From: Labyrinthula sp. Ha
Taxonomy: Eukaryota > Sar > Bigyra > Labyrinthulida > Labyrinthulaceae
Length of the DNA: 64,000 nt
Assembly (NCBI GenBank): GCA_015227615.1
Contig: JAALGZ010000002.1
Location: 2,542,001 to 2,606,000, forward strand
Reading direction: 5' to 3'
Under the pieces are notes generated by a model. That model worked only from the letters and a program-made list of their open reading frames with translations. It was not told the origin of the DNA and searched no databases. Every line of letters starts with the position of its first letter. Position 1 is the stretch's first letter. Of this stretch, positions 50,100-61,357 are shown piece after piece. A program made the translations under genes and the position numbers.

Positions 50100-50202
50100 A
50101 GCTGTAATTATTTTTATACTTCGGTTTTATTTTGTTTTAGAATTTTCAATTTGTCCAACTAAAAAAATGAAATAACCAGAATTATGAGTATCCGACTCTG
50201 AA
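50100..50202 (+). repeat. Family A terminal block, isolated
   Basis: The sequence TCAATTTGTCCAACTAAAAAA with ATGAAAT and GAGTATCCGACTCTGAAG (50185-50202) corresponds to the right end of the element at 7718-8560 (AATCTGACCAATGAAATCG, GAGTATCTGACTCCGGAG). A left end was not found. Confidence 0.4.
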
Positions 50203-53200
50203 GCCAAAAAGCATTATTCGCTTAACCAGTATTAGTTGTTCATCTTAGAAAACTCTAACTACTTTGAATTCATTTTAGCTAGATTTCCAACTTTTCCTTA
50301 ATATAATCTAAACGTTTAATAAATTTCACAAAATATTACGACTTAATCAGTCATATGTACTTCTGTATCACTATTATCAATTAAGCAATGAAATTGGGAT
50401 GGTTTATCGTACATCCGCCTAAAATCTTCTGATATTGTGGATCTAAAAGTTCAATGGCTAAGAAAATAAGCTTTTAAGATATATTTACTTTAGTAACTCT
50501 TGAACCAAGCTGTATACATTCTTGTATCCGGTAAACGTATCTTGGGAAATATTTGAGCTCATAAAATCACTGCATAATGAGTTAAAACAATCAGAAATTT
50601 GATGAAAAGTCGCGAACTATCGTTTATCTTATATAGCTGAAAGTAACAGTATAGAAATATTAATATATCACTCTGCATTTTTGAGCATTTTTCTACGGAG
50701 AAAGAAGAAAAAAACACTCTTCATTTACCTCATGATTATGATTTCTAATATGTCATTGAGAGAAAATTTAAGGTTTATGATGAATCAATATAGTTAGATA
50801 GTTAACTATGAGTATCAATGGAAAGATTTCACCTGAAGATTTTACAAGTAAAATAATACTCGATATTGTTTTCTAAGTTTTAAATGCAAGAAGGCCTGAT
50901 TTACAGGAAAAGTTTAGGGAATGGGACTTATATTGAAAAACACAAAGTAAATTTGGGATGGATACAGGGCATGGTAGAGTGACTACATGATATCAGATAA
51001 TGATTAAAGATGTCTAATCAAGCCAAATGAGCTGCTTTGTATGAGCTTTAAGAAATTTTAATGAGTTTAAGACTGTTGTTACCGATTAAGAAATGAAGTT
51101 TTGAATTGCCTTACTCTATAAAGTCCCTTACAGTCCGAGTTTCCATGAAAATGTGGATAGATAGAATCAATATCAAGGTATCAAACAGAGAAAATATGAA
51201 TTATGTGATAAATATGTGCGTAAATGATGAAATTAAGTCATTATCATTTTTTTAAGTCAGAGGCTAAAACACCGATGTCGAAAACTACATATTTCTTGGT
51301 TGGAAAAAAGAATTATTAAGCTTAAGCACCTTTTTAAGAACATAAAATTCTTTAAAAACATATTAGAATTCTTATAGCAAAAGGTTTTTTTAGAATAAGA
51401 CTATTTCCTGTATCAAGGTACAATCCTGATGAATTCAAGTTTTCCGTTGCTTTTAATAACTTTATTCTTGATCTCAGGGACACAAGCTCCTGGAAGTAGA
51501 GGTTGCACAGAAGTTACATATCTATAGTGGCTGCACCAACTAGACCAACTGCTGGAAAAATTTCGAAATCACCAAGACTATATCATTGAATACGTGGTAT
51601 GTGGTTCTTGGGCTGGAAAAATGAAAGAATATAAGATTTATTTTAAATCTTCGCAAATTTGGAAAACCATCTTTAATATTGTGTCACTTCTGTTCAACGT
51701 TTCCTCACAATGTTTTCTTGACGTTTTTATCTTTTTCTAGGTTATTTTCTTCGGTCTTGGATATGTCTCGTAGCATAAACATTTGAAAATGAAATTCTTC
51801 GAAGCCAAATAATAAGTCAACCTGATTTTGTGAGTGATTTACATGTGACTTAAAAATATTCTAGTAACTAATCATTAAGTTAAATTACATCCAGGATATT
51901 TATACAACTAGTTTCCTACTCTTTAGAGCGTATAATGCTAACAATACTATAAGCCAGTATCATCAGTTTTATTGAATCTGGATATATGAATGTCCTAAAA
52001 CCAATGTCTTAGAGAAGGTTCATTATTCTTGTTGTATATATATACTTCTGAACATATCATGAACACCTTCTTCTCACCCAGCTGCTCCTTTAGAACAGAA
52101 TGTACAGGTCAAATCTATGACTTCCTCTTCCATAGTTTCCCTCCATCTTCTTGGCATATTATCTGGGTACAGGATGTCGTTGAACAAGTAATATCTACTT
52201 TTTTTCTAGTATAGTACCAAAATCTTTAATGAATTTGTCTATGCGTAATCTCCTCATTTGAGCGGTATACATAGGTATCTGTTCTCTTATCTATACGAAG
52301 CCAGGTTCTGCACAATTCAGAACTAGAAGGATGGATTCTATTCTCCCACTAGAGTATATTTTTTTTCAATCAGCTTCAATTGAAAATATTTTTGTTAATC
52401 ATGAAATGAGGGTTATTTTGTCTTGCATATTTGATTGCTATGTCCAAATGTTATGGAGGTCTCCTTAAAAATAACCTGGCTGCATGGATTTTTGCGATGT
52501 TGTATTAGTTTGTCATTATTAAGTCTTACAATTACTTGCTTTGGTTTAAAAATAGGTTGAGGCCAGATATCTAATGTCTAAGATTTTGAAAAAACGTAAT
52601 AACATCTTTAAAACTGAATTCTTTAGATATTTCGAAAAACTTTTATCATTTGTTCCGTTCACCTCTTTGCATAGATGTATGTAAATCTAACTCTGCAAGA
52701 ATTACAGATATATATTTAAGGAGTGCAATTATGATTCTAATCATAGCATCCGAATACCAAATTTTTCTCTAATACAACTTCTTTTCTTCAACAACTGAGT
52801 CAACCAATTTTGGGCCTCTGGAGATGCCCTATATATTTAGATTTATTTATTCTTTGCCTTCAAGAAAGAGCACTAAATATGCCTACTGCTTTCTATTAAT
52901 TTTTTTTAGAAAATCAAATGGCTCGGGTAGCTAGCCTTCATGGGCTCTGGCTCTTACTACAATATATATATGTCTACTTGGAGTTTTACTTGTATGGCAT
53001 CTAGCTAAATTTCTGCTAGCAATACCTATGTTGGATCTTTTTAGCCTTAATTTGAATAGCATTGATGGAATCTCCGCGATGTTTGTTTTTGTTTGCTTAT
53101 GGTCTGTCTTATTTTGAACCTCGCGTAAAATTGCAATTGATTAAAAATCAGCTCAGAAATTAAGAGCTGGGCGAGAAAGATTGAATCCATCTTAAACCGA

Positions 53201-53214
53201 AGCCAATTAGTTTC

Positions 53215-53700
53215 AGGATGGTATAGGATTTGATAAAACTAACAATAATTTATCGATAGTTGTTTTGGTTCTGATGATCAACAGCAGAATTGGGATTTTA
53301 ATTCATATCAAATGATTTTGATTTTGTTCTGATTACAAATTGATTTTCAGTACAAGACTCGTATACACCGCCTTAGGCGAAACAGCCAAGAACCTATATA
53401 GCTTATCTTTCCAGCACAAGAATATCCGCACAAAAAGGCCATATTGCGCGGAAATAATACGGTAATATTAGACAGTAGGGCTACATTCCCTTGTTTAGAA
53501 TAATTTTACACGATGGCACAATGAAATCAAAATTTTCTTAGCTGCTTTGCCTACTGTCGTGTGGGCAAATTTATTATTGATAATCAGTTCATCATCAATA
53601 TTCAATCAAAACGGTTGGAGAATTATCAGAATCAATCAAAAAGAAAAATATGGTCAAAATTTTTTTTGATAAATTATAAATTGATAAAATTTGATCCATA
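53215..53700. mobile_element. Inverted-repeat element family B, copy 3
   Basis: The left side has ATTTTGATTTTGTTCTGATTA and CAAATTGATTTTCAGTACAAG; the right side has TTATTATTGATAATCAG and AATCAATCAAAAAGAAAAATA in inverted order. The GC-richer core (53360-53500) contains CGCCTTAGGCG and ATTGCGCGGAAATAA. It matches the layout of copies at 18002 and 32365. Confidence 0.5.
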
Positions 53701-54866
53701 GTGCCAGGGAGCGCTTCGAAGTGTAAAAACCCTTGGATAGGTTCAATAGGGTCAGTTAAAATGTTGCAAACAAACCTCAGAGCGACCCCTGTTGCTTTAG
53801 AGTGCAAGGTATTGAAGTAAGGGTTTTGGATCAAATCCAACCATCGTGTTCATCGGAAGCTTGCTCAAAACTCTCATGTAGTGACAGAAACACGATAAAG
53901 GTTTTTTAGTTCTGCTGTGCTATGTTATTTTGGTTCAAGTGCGTCTGGGTATTTCGAGTGTTGCGGTTGTGAATTTGGCTGTTTGGATTAGGAGATCTGT
54001 CATGTAGTTTCATGCCGCAAATAATGAAGTCCATGTCGATGGGAACTGCAATGTTGTAATATTTTCTAACCGCAACGATGATGCTCTAGAAACAGCTTCC
54101 TGTTGAGATAGGGCACTATGGAGTCTAAGAAGGATTCTGAATATATGCTTGGCATTATACTTGATGTGGTGACATCTTCAAGTTTGCAGTCTGATGCGAA
54201 TAGTCATATCTTGTAATTGTACCGCTTTCACAAAGTTTTCAGTGTCATTTCCCTCACATGTGCCTTTATATCACACCCTAAAAGTAAGATCATTCTCTTG
54301 TTCATCTTCGTGAACACATCTAACATATTACAGGAAAGTTAGTATTTAATCTTAATCCCACAGAGCGGAGCATGTCAGCTTTATAACTCTTTATTCTTTT
54401 TTCAGCTCCCTTCAGCATTACTTTTAGTGCCCGGCTGAGTATTTCGAACCTCGGAGATATTGCAAGCAAGTTCAGTGGCCTAGCAGATCACCACTAGTTT
54501 TGCTTAGGTAAGCAGATTATAAAAAGAATTTACATAGCTTAATTACTGCTAACATTCATTTCCTTCAGGATCTTGTAGCCATTAACGTATAATGTCTGCA
54601 ACATCAGACCTGAAAGTTGCTGAGCCTTCTGTCTCCAGAGATAAAATATAGTTCTAGTAAGATCACCTACGTCGAGTAAGACTGTGAGAAGTATGACCTT
54701 ACTTTGTATCGCTAGCTCTAGTTTTTCTTTAGATTCTCAAGTTAAATAACTCTATTGACGCAAGAACACTTGTTTTTCTTGTTTCGTGCCAAAATTTTTT
54801 TATTCATTAAAATTTGACAAGAGAGCGGTGTGTCTTATAGCCAAAGATTACGGTATTTATACCAAA

Positions 54867-56000
54867 ATGTCTGCGTTTCAAATTTTTCGAAACAAGAGAA
54901 GAAGAAAACTCTTGAAAGAGGTTGAAGAAGAGGAAGAATTTCAAACAATTCAGCACAAAAGACCCTGGATATGTCAATTCTCAGTTCCTTATAGAATAGC
55001 CAAGCACTCTTTCACAATTAAGTCTGTTTATCTTCTTGTATGCGCTTCCTTTGCTGCTTGGATTCTGAACACACCCAGATCAGAGTCATTGGACTACAAA
55101 GATTCTGGCGATGTTCTTCCACAATATAAGACAAGAACATTACTTCTTGTTTTTCTATCGACCTGCTCGCTGTTTTTTTTTCAAGCCTCAAACCCTGGAT
55201 ACATGGAAGATCCAAAGTTTGAACAAGATCTTGAATCAAAAGAATTTTCTCCGAATTTTCCTATATCCAGAAAAAAAAAACTGAGATCTCATACTAAAGA
55301 AACCCCAGAGGATGAATATCTCCTCCGTGAAAAAGAATCATCAGATGAATCTTCGTTCTCTGACACATCCTCTGAAATGGATTTAGACGTCGACGAAAAG
55401 AAGGATCATGAGTTATCTGGTATTGAATCGTGTCAATTACCTATCAGAGCAAAATATTGCCGGCGATCTAAAAAGATTGTGTATAAATTTGACCACTTCT
55501 GCGGAATTTTGAATACTCCAGTTGGGGAAAGAAATCATTTTAGGTTTATAATTTTTCTCTTTTTCAATTCTATTCTGTTAATTTGGGGTCTAAAAGTTTC
55601 CAGATCAGCTTTTCATGACACCAAACCTGATATCGGCTACTGGATTAAGTATAATGGCCGACCGTTGTTTAACTTTATTGTGTTGCTGCTGATAAATTTG
55701 ATGTTTACATCTCTCTTCTTGTTCCACATTTTTTTGATGTGTACAAGTTTAACAACATATGAATTTATGAGAACTGAAAAGATTTGGTATTTGAAAGATC
55801 AACACCTCCGTGACTTTGACTTACCATTTAGCAGGGGATTGTGTACCAATATTGTTTCCTTCGTGAAACAGGATGGAATGTGGTACATCTTTTCTAAAAG
55901 ACAATGGGTACCAATTAAATATGAGGTTTCTCTACCGGATAGAGAAGCCACTGATATTTGGAACAATATTTGGGAAAATAAGTATTACAGCTGTTGTTAG
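54867..56000 (+). CDS. DHHC-family palmitoyltransferase-like protein (ZDHHC12-like) with an eroded zinc site
   Basis: DHHC proteins attach palmitate to cytosolic Cys of membrane proteins. The intronless frame gives 377 residues; I chose ATG 54867 (context ACCAAAATG) rather than the longer upstream frame, which has no ATG. Transmembrane helices are near 52-68, 91-106, 227-243 and 268-291, and the TTxE motif is LTTYEF (296-299). The core aligns with human ZDHHC12 around VGERNHFRF and ILLIWGL. The cysteine-rich domain is degenerate: the DHHC tetrad is DHFC (209-212), several zinc-ligand Cys/His are replaced (S201, I204, Y197, T217), yet C212, C198 and C189 remain. The catalytic Cys being kept suggests some activity or a structural role. 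An acidic Ser-rich loop (~145-180) separates the second and third helices. The C-terminus YYSCC could itself be acylated. Confidence 0.85.
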   Translation: MSAFQIFRNKRRRKLLKEVEEEEEFQTIQHKRPWICQFSVPYRIAKHSFTIKSVYLLVCASFAAWILNTPRSESLDYKDSGDVLPQYKTRTLLLVFLSTCSLFFFQASNPGYMEDPKFEQDLESKEFSPNFPISRKKKLRSHTKETPEDEYLLREKESSDESSFSDTSSEMDLDVDEKKDHELSGIESCQLPIRAKYCRRSKKIVYKFDHFCGILNTPVGERNHFRFIIFLFFNSILLIWGLKVSRSAFHDTKPDIGYWIKYNGRPLFNFIVLLLINLMFTSLFLFHIFLMCTSLTTYEFMRTEKIWYLKDQHLRDFDLPFSRGLCTNIVSFVKQDGMWYIFSKRQWVPIKYEVSLPDREATDIWNNIWENKYYSCC

Positions 56001-56227
56001 TTGTTGTGACTTATTTATTGTGCAGTTATACTTGTGGTAATGCTCTATTGTCTTCCAATAAATGCTGGCTTTGTACTACTCACACATATGCTGGTAAGTT
56101 CCACTTATTCTGTCCAAATTGGACCTCCATATTCACAAATGAAAACTCAAAATTTGCTGCACAAATATCATAAGAAAAAGACTGACAAGAGTAGAAACAA
56201 TTCTTAAAGAACCCTGAAGGACAAACA

Positions 56228-57304
56228 ATGGAAATCATTCAAAAGGCAATAAATTTTCTATCTCCGCAGCAAAAAGCATACGAAAAAACGTTTTACTCGC
56301 AAAGTTTACGCCGTCGTTCTCTTGTAGAAAACAATAATTCAATCAAGCCACCAAATGCTAAATCCCGCCATCTAAATTCACAAAACTTTTTAGATGACTA
56401 CAAAATGGACAAAGAACTTGGAAAAGGTACATACTCTATAGTAAGAATAGCAACTCATAAAAAAACCGGTAAGAAATTTGCCGTAAAATGTGTAGATAAG
56501 AACAAACTTGGAAAAAAAGATTTGAGTTCATTCAAACGTGAAACTTCTCTGCTAAAAAATTTACATCACCAAAATATAATAAATTATATATCTTTATATC
56601 AAACAGATGGAATATATTTCCTTATAACCGAAGTTTGCAATGGAGGAGAATTCTTTGATTACTTAGTCTCACAAAAGAACAATTGTATTTCAGAGAAAGA
56701 AACTTTATGTGTTATTAAAACATTGGCAAATATTCTATACTTCTTATCTAAGCATAGAGTTTGTCATAGAGACTTAAAGCCAGAAAACATTCTTCTCAAG
56801 TACAAAAATGATATTTCTTCACGAAGTTTAAAACTTGCTGATTTTGGTTTTGCAAGGCAAAGAAGAATTCTTTCAGATAAACAAAGTTACACTCTTGAAC
56901 GACTGCATACAGTTTGTGGAAGTCCTCTGTATGTAGCACCTGAAATATTAAAGAAAGAGGCTGATGGGTATGGAGAAGAAGTTGATATTTGGAGTCTTGG
57001 TGTTATACTTCACGTTTGTCTTGTTGGTTATCCACCTTACAACTCAGAAAGTACAAAAGATTTATTCGCTTTAATAAAATCTCCCCATGAAATTCAATTC
57101 TCAGAAGAAGATTTTGCGAAATTTATTATTCCTAGAAATTTATTGCGCAGAATGCTTGTGAAGAATCCAAATAGACGGTATAGAGTTAAAGATGTGCTTA
57201 ATCATCCTTGGTTGTTTTCTGAAGAGAATAATTCACAAGCAGGAGTGACAAAAGTGAAAAAATACAAAACAAATAGAACCTTGCGTGTTAACTATTCATC
57301 TTAG
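56228..57304 (+). CDS. Protein serine/threonine kinase, CAMK-like
   Basis: A 358-residue, intronless kinase that phosphorylates Ser/Thr of unknown targets. All catalytic elements are present: GKGTYSIV (65-72), K87 in FAVK, E105, HRD with D182, K184 and N187, DFG at 205-207, a CGSPLYVAPEIL activation-loop end (APE 237-239) and a DIWSLGVIL helix. The T-x-CGxPxYxAPE form and the VDIWSLG helix place it in the CAMK group, near CAMK1, CHK2 or AMPK-like kinases. No calmodulin-binding segment, FHA domain or other accessory domain is obvious; the ~58-residue N-tail is basic and Ser-rich, the C-tail is short and basic. The gap to the DHHC gene upstream is 227 bp; downstream, its stop is 14 bp from that of the Rho GTPase at 57319. 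Confidence 0.95.
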   Translation: MEIIQKAINFLSPQQKAYEKTFYSQSLRRRSLVENNNSIKPPNAKSRHLNSQNFLDDYKMDKELGKGTYSIVRIATHKKTGKKFAVKCVDKNKLGKKDLSSFKRETSLLKNLHHQNIINYISLYQTDGIYFLITEVCNGGEFFDYLVSQKNNCISEKETLCVIKTLANILYFLSKHRVCHRDLKPENILLKYKNDISSRSLKLADFGFARQRRILSDKQSYTLERLHTVCGSPLYVAPEILKKEADGYGEEVDIWSLGVILHVCLVGYPPYNSESTKDLFALIKSPHEIQFSEEDFAKFIIPRNLLRRMLVKNPNRRYRVKDVLNHPWLFSEENNSQAGVTKVKKYKTNRTLRVNYSS

Positions 57305-57318
57305 AATACATATCTTTT

Positions 57319-58049
57319 TTAAAAAAGTGGTATACAAGAGCAATAACTTCTCTTGTCTAGAAGTTCCATTTGTTTTAGGCCTTCTACAAAAGCCTTCTTA
57401 AATACTAATTTTACCCCGATGTATTTTTTTGCTGAGCACCGAACATAATCCTTTCCCCCAACAGAAAGAGCATATTCTTTTCCTTGAGCTGAAGATATAT
57501 ATCCACGCCCTTCTCTCTTTGCCTCTTTGATCAAATCCATCTTTGTTCCAACTAAAACGAACACTGGAAGAACTTTTTTTTCTTTATTCACACTAATACG
57601 AAAACTAGTTCTCTCTGAAGAAGGTCTAATTGTTTCAGGTAACCAAATAGCATCAACATTTCGAAAACTGGCGCTTTCAGTGCATGAAAAGCAAAAAAGA
57701 AAAACATTTGTTCCTTCGTAACTTAGTTTACGAATATCTTGAAGTGCCTCTTGACCTATGGGTAAAAAAAAGAGATAGTTAAATACCTGCTGTATCCCAA
57801 ATATCAACTTTTATCCTTTCATCTCTTATGGGAACTGTTACTTGATAATTTTCAAGGACTAAAATAATGTAAATTTAGGTAAAACAAAAGAAAGAACACA
57901 GGTAAGAGTTAAAGTTGCATAAAATATGTACCAGTGGGTTGCATTTTATCCATATACGACTGATAAGACCCGGGATCCATGTATGCAGCAAGAAGGGTTG
58001 ATTTTCCAACTCCTCCATCTCCCACAATAACGATCTTCATAGTTTTCAT
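57319..58049 (-). CDS. Rho-family small GTPase with unusual C-terminus
   Basis: Three exons (58049-57932, 57858-57787, 57755-57319) with introns of 73 nt (57859-57931, the only long one found) and 31 nt give 208 residues. P-loop GDGGVGKS (10-17), spliced effector PTVLENY (the Rho hallmark), DTAGQE (61-66), VGTKMD and CSAKKY are all present. The insert helix is short. The last residues CSCIPLF have Cys at -7 and -5, so there is no ordinary four-residue CaaX box; a five-residue C-IPLF box could still be prenylated, or the protein may use other lipidation. Exon 2 (72 nt) and exon 3 (437 nt) are exactly as long as in the paralog at 10906-11667. A motif AATTGCCCAAAATTA lies at 58134-58148, about 85 bp upstream of the start, and CCGTTAA is 58-64 bp upstream. 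Confidence 0.93.
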
Positions 58050-61000
58050 TTTTGCTTATTTGTTTGATATTCAGTTCGTAAAAGTACGTTGTTTAGTTTT
58101 ATGGAATTAACGGAAGATATTACAACTCATAATAATTGCCCAAAATTATATGATCCCACTCAGATTTTTTAACGATTTTATTTTTGGGGACTCGAAGTAC
58201 TTGTATAGAGTAATAAAATTTGACTTATTGATTATATATATATATCAATAAATTCTTTAATCATAATTTTTCTTATTGATAATCATTAATATTGGCAAAG
58301 TTATTTTCATAGATTGTAGATGATCAACTAGATATTCTCATAAGCTTGGGCAACGAGGCTCATTTGATGAAGGTATTCACATTGTATCGAAATAAAATAA
58401 CATTTTTTTTAGGTCATTTGATATAATAGTTCATTTGGTATTATTTTGTAATGAAAATCAAGTTGGTGTCAGACTAGAATAAGATTCAAAGTCAAAGTTT
58501 TCTTGTTGATAATAACAATTAAAATAAGTATCAAGAAATCATAAGAGTGGTCGAGGTAAGGGCTTGCGTACTAGGCCTTCAGAACGAAGTACAGAAACTG
58601 CGTACTCGATATTTGCATTGTAAATATATCTGGGTATAAGTTAAGACGTTCAAGCCTTAAGAATTTTGGAACATCCTTTAGCTGAGGGTATTGAAGAGTT
58701 CCAAGATTCCTACAGGTAGTTTTGTATCTTCCCACCACTACTATTGGCTACATTTTAGTTTTTTTTCTAGGCTCTTATCTTAACCTAGACTAATCTGAGG
58801 ATGTCCCAAATTTTGTTAACCTCCCACCTGAATACTTACTGAGCGTTATCCTCATCTTAAGCATCAATTTACACGTTCTGCTCCATCATTCCTTAGAAGT
58901 ACTAACCTATCCTTAGAACTTTTTGAGCTCAGAAAACCAGGTAAAATATTTATCTTTTATTTTTTTGGGGTACTTGGTAAAGATTAGGGGAATTAAAGTT
59001 AACGGGAAATTTGAATTCCCAATTCGCATCATAATTTGAACCGCCTGCACCTCTAAGTTAACCATTATAAGACTGTTGTCTGATATCTCGATCTGTCATT
59101 TAAACTCTTTTTTTTCTACTCTATGATCTATGCACCACATATCCTAGTGCATTAGGGAAAAAAGAAATATGTTGTTTTGTTTAACCTTAGAATTATAGCC
59201 ATAGAGAACAGTTTCATTCTTTTTTTAAATAAGGGGCAGATGCATTTTCTTTGAACGTGTTGTTAAATTTGGTCTTTCCTTACTTTTATTGCTCATATTC
59301 TTAGTTATCTGACTTCAACGCATCACCTTTCGCTCAATCGTCATGAACTATTTAGCTTACACAACAATAATAATATTATTCTTGGTTAATTTAGCAATTA
59401 TCTGCAAAGTATTTCTTATATTATATCTCCTCAACAGCTTCATGGTAAGTGACAAATTGATTTAGGTACCATGACTTTACGCTTGATCTTAATATATATT
59501 TGTTCATTATATAGGTATGAAAAGGCCTAACTCGGTGTGTTGCGCCATTTAGGAACGTCTAACAGTTCCATGCGGCTGTTTCAAAATGATGCTATCTTAA
59601 AATTTGCTTCTTAATTTTAAAATAATCTTGATAAGGCTGTTTACAAAACTATTGAACTAACTCCCCATCAATTCATGCATGCCATGTGCCGAGCTAAAAC
59701 AAAAATATTATGGGTTCTCCTAACCCTCTCGAAGGTAATGTTTTCTCCTTGTCTACTACATGTTTCCAATGGAGAAGTATCCTAGAAGGTATTTCGTACA
59801 TCTTACATTTGGTACGTTACAACCTCTTTTTGCTTCAGATACTGCAAGATCACCATCAGACATCATAACATCAGTTATCTACAATCCAGCTTTTTGAAGC
59901 CCCGAAAACGTCAGTCTCATCCTCTCTGTCACTATACACTCGACATGTGTCGCACCAAGAAAGTAACAGACACCTGTAAGACACATGGCAGAAGGAAGAT
60001 ACTTTTTTTAGCTTGTACATGATTTTTATCTCAATTCATTCCTCATATATATATCTTTCATTTTGGTATTTTGTGTGTTTAAAAAGTTACGTCATTTGAA
60101 GTTGCACTTTCATTCATATAACTGTTCCTATAAAGATAGAACTTTCATTTCTTTGTAGACGTCTCTTTCACAGTGTATTAAATTTTAAATATTTCTATTC
60201 TCGAATTCTTGTAGTGTCTTTCTTAATTTTTTGTATTCCAGAGGAAATTTAATCTTTAAGAAATAGATCCTATCAAAATCTATACAAATTGACACTTTAG
60301 ATGCGGTTATTTTGGTGTCAACACTAAATTTTTTATAAATTTTCAATTTCCTGCGGTTTGTTCCTGAAAAAAATATATAATTGATGGAGGTGAATTTAAT
60401 TCGTCATAAATTACAAAAATGCTGCATTCTCAGCTGTTTATTCCAATGTCCACATCAAGTGTGTGGCGCCTTCATAATATACAAATCCGTTAATATCTGT
60501 TCAATTTTTTAAAGCTTATTTTGAGTTTTACTCTAAGAATATATTCTGAGTACTACTTTAATTCTTTTTTCCAGTTAACGTATCCTTTAATCAGTTTCCA
60601 AGATTTTAGAAATATGTTTCTGCTATTGGAGCTCTGATTTTGGAGAAATGCCTTCATTTCATATCCTCCCTCAGTGTTTTCAAGCTTCCTGTATACGTTA
60701 CCAGCACCCGTTGTTCAAATTTTACTTTATTTTCGCAGTACATGCTGTTTTTATGTCCATATCTGTAGTATACTAAGATTGATCAGATACGCTATTTGAG
60801 GTCATTTACTCAGGAGTCAGGCAAGTGATTCGAACTATTCATCCTCCTTTTAATCTATCAATAGCTTGATTCTTCTCTTCTTGCATGCTTTAATTAAAAG
60901 GTTCTCTTTAATTCACCGTATAATATGAACTTTTTTTCTCCAATTTACTTTAAAAACCAAAGATAATCTCTCCCATTTAACAATAAATTTAACGCTCTGT

Positions 61001-61357
61001 TCTTCTGCCGTTGAACCAAATCTTCGGATATCTTAATCTTTCAACTTTTTACTTAGAATAGTCCTTGCATAGTATATTTGATATGGGGAAAAGACTTTAA
61101 TAGTTTAAAGTTTAGAATGTTAGGAACAAGGCGAATGAGACCTAATGTGTATTTGAAACACCTCTGCAGGATGCCTATTTCAGTTTATATTTCTTCAAGC
61201 TAGTTTAATAAGATACTAAACAAGCAAAATGAAATGTTTCCCAAAAGCGAAGCAAATTGATATGATTTTGATATACTATCCAGATATCTTCTCGACAAAT
61301 TAAGAGACTATTGACTCAGTGTAAAGCAAGTGATCTCTAGATATCACCTTTATTGCA
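58050..61357. other. Gene desert with a family B element
   Basis: No gene is supported. A family B inverted-repeat element occupies about 58205-58545. Fragments on the minus strand near 60200-60850 (for example DIKTACTAKIK and RIQEA) resemble a LINE C-terminal region, but too weakly to call. The remainder is AT-rich with short frames. Confidence 0.45.
58205..58545. mobile_element. Inverted-repeat element family B, copy 4
   Basis: Ends are TTATTGATTATATATATATATC, then TTATTGATAATCATTAATATT at the left and, inverted, TTGTTGATAATAACAATTAAAATAAG and TATCAAGAAATCATAAG at the right. Shorter core than copies 1-3. It sits about 160 bp from the start of the Rho gene at 58049, so it may lie close to its promoter. 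Confidence 0.5.

Larger units (their letters stand above)
43798..54866. other. Large gene desert
   Basis: Eleven kilobases with no supportable intact gene. Just after the unknown gene (43980-45000) is a stretch that may be a decayed membrane-protein gene (separate entry). A family A terminal block is at 50185-50202 and a family B element at about 53215-53700. Elsewhere I see AT-rich sequence with short frames only. The last few hundred bases (54400-54866) are the upstream region of the DHHC gene. Confidence 0.45.

Noticed and set aside
54400-54520. A tRNA-like stretch on the minus strand (GAGGTTCGAAATA box)
   Set aside because: The B-box-like sequence is present, but no acceptor stem, anticodon loop or D arm pairs convincingly.
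60200-60850. LINE-like C-terminal fragments on the minus strand
   Set aside because: Only scattered residues (DIKTA, RIQEA) fit; too degraded to annotate.
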